Assembly: GCA_934339135.1 (NCBI GenBank)
Contig: CAKRHP010000003.1
Location: forward strand, 124,001-188,000
Direction: 5' to 3'
DNA: 64,000 nt
Source: an uncultured Lachnospiraceae bacterium
GTDB lineage: Bacteria; Bacillota; Clostridia; Lachnospirales; Lachnospiraceae
The notes beneath the pieces were generated by a model. That model saw nothing but the letters and a program-made list of their open reading frames with translations, did no database searches and had not been told where the DNA came from. The translations under genes were made by a program, and so were the position numbers. Below are positions 63,991 to 64,000 of this stretch, piece after piece; positions within the stretch are counted from its first letter, which is position 1, and every line of letters begins with the position of its first letter.

Positions 63991-64000
63991 AGTTACCCCC

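Overview
The window looks like a chromosomal segment of a motile, Gram-positive gut Clostridium of the Lachnospiraceae type. The signs are AGGAGG-like ribosome binding sites before almost every gene, an NADP-type glutamate dehydrogenase, a secreted GH5 glucanase with Ser/Pro/Thr linkers, chemotaxis (CheV, CheX-REC) and c-di-GMP proteins, very large GLUG/BspA-type surface proteins and an AGCS amino-acid symporter. No rRNA, tRNA or CRISPR array was seen. Most genes are on the minus strand.

Layout. 1-2.6 kb: acidic protein (runs off the left edge, TTG start), CheV and a lipoprotein. 2.7-8.5 kb: operon of a HAD-peptidase M3 fusion, a membrane-anchored trigger-factor-like PPIase and a response regulator/histidine kinase pair. 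8.68-8.76 kb: candidate small RNA. 9.0-12 kb: gdhA, acylphosphatase, flavin oxidoreductase. 12.2-19.5 kb: GH5 glucanase, then a BMP-type binding protein with a giant propeller/HD-GYP sensor. 19.7-29.1 kb: CobW-like GTPase, MATE pump, Cys-rich/MetH-activation-like protein, AGCS symporter, CheX-REC protein and a PTS EIIC-EAL fusion.

29.2-42.8 kb is an accessory region, much AT-richer in parts. It contains two modules with the same layout: a 16-bp core embedded in the first codons of a truncated low-molecular-weight protein tyrosine phosphatase gene, a ~200-bp arm, two unknown cargo genes that include a nuclease-like protein, then a tyrosine integrase. The first integrase is reduced to its C-terminus and joined to a phage capsid gene tail; the second is intact and has an excisionase. 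A single-chain restriction-modification protein, a 'virulence-related' protein, dinD and an orphan SOS-type promoter lie in the same region.

43-57 kb: two large secreted GLUG-repeat proteins, the second followed by a 35-aa peptide gene; the galK-galE-LytTR/PAS operon, with LytTR-like direct repeats in front of the first surface protein; a DUF4143-type ATPase preceded by 32-bp tandem repeats; a Ser/Asp-rich membrane protein. 56.5-64 kb: two divergent TetR regulators, then a compact pathway of standalone condensation domain, acyl carrier protein and acyl-AMP ligase, with a perfect 17-bp palindrome in its promoter spacer, next to a nucleotidyltransferase and an alpha/beta hydrolase. The right edge is a decayed TOPRIM-like gene.

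The points I consider most worth following are the acyl-ACP/condensation cluster, the twin integrase modules with their cargo, the small RNA, the propeller/HD-GYP-BMP sensor pair and the 35-aa peptide. All functional statements rest on reading motifs by eye; no database search was run.
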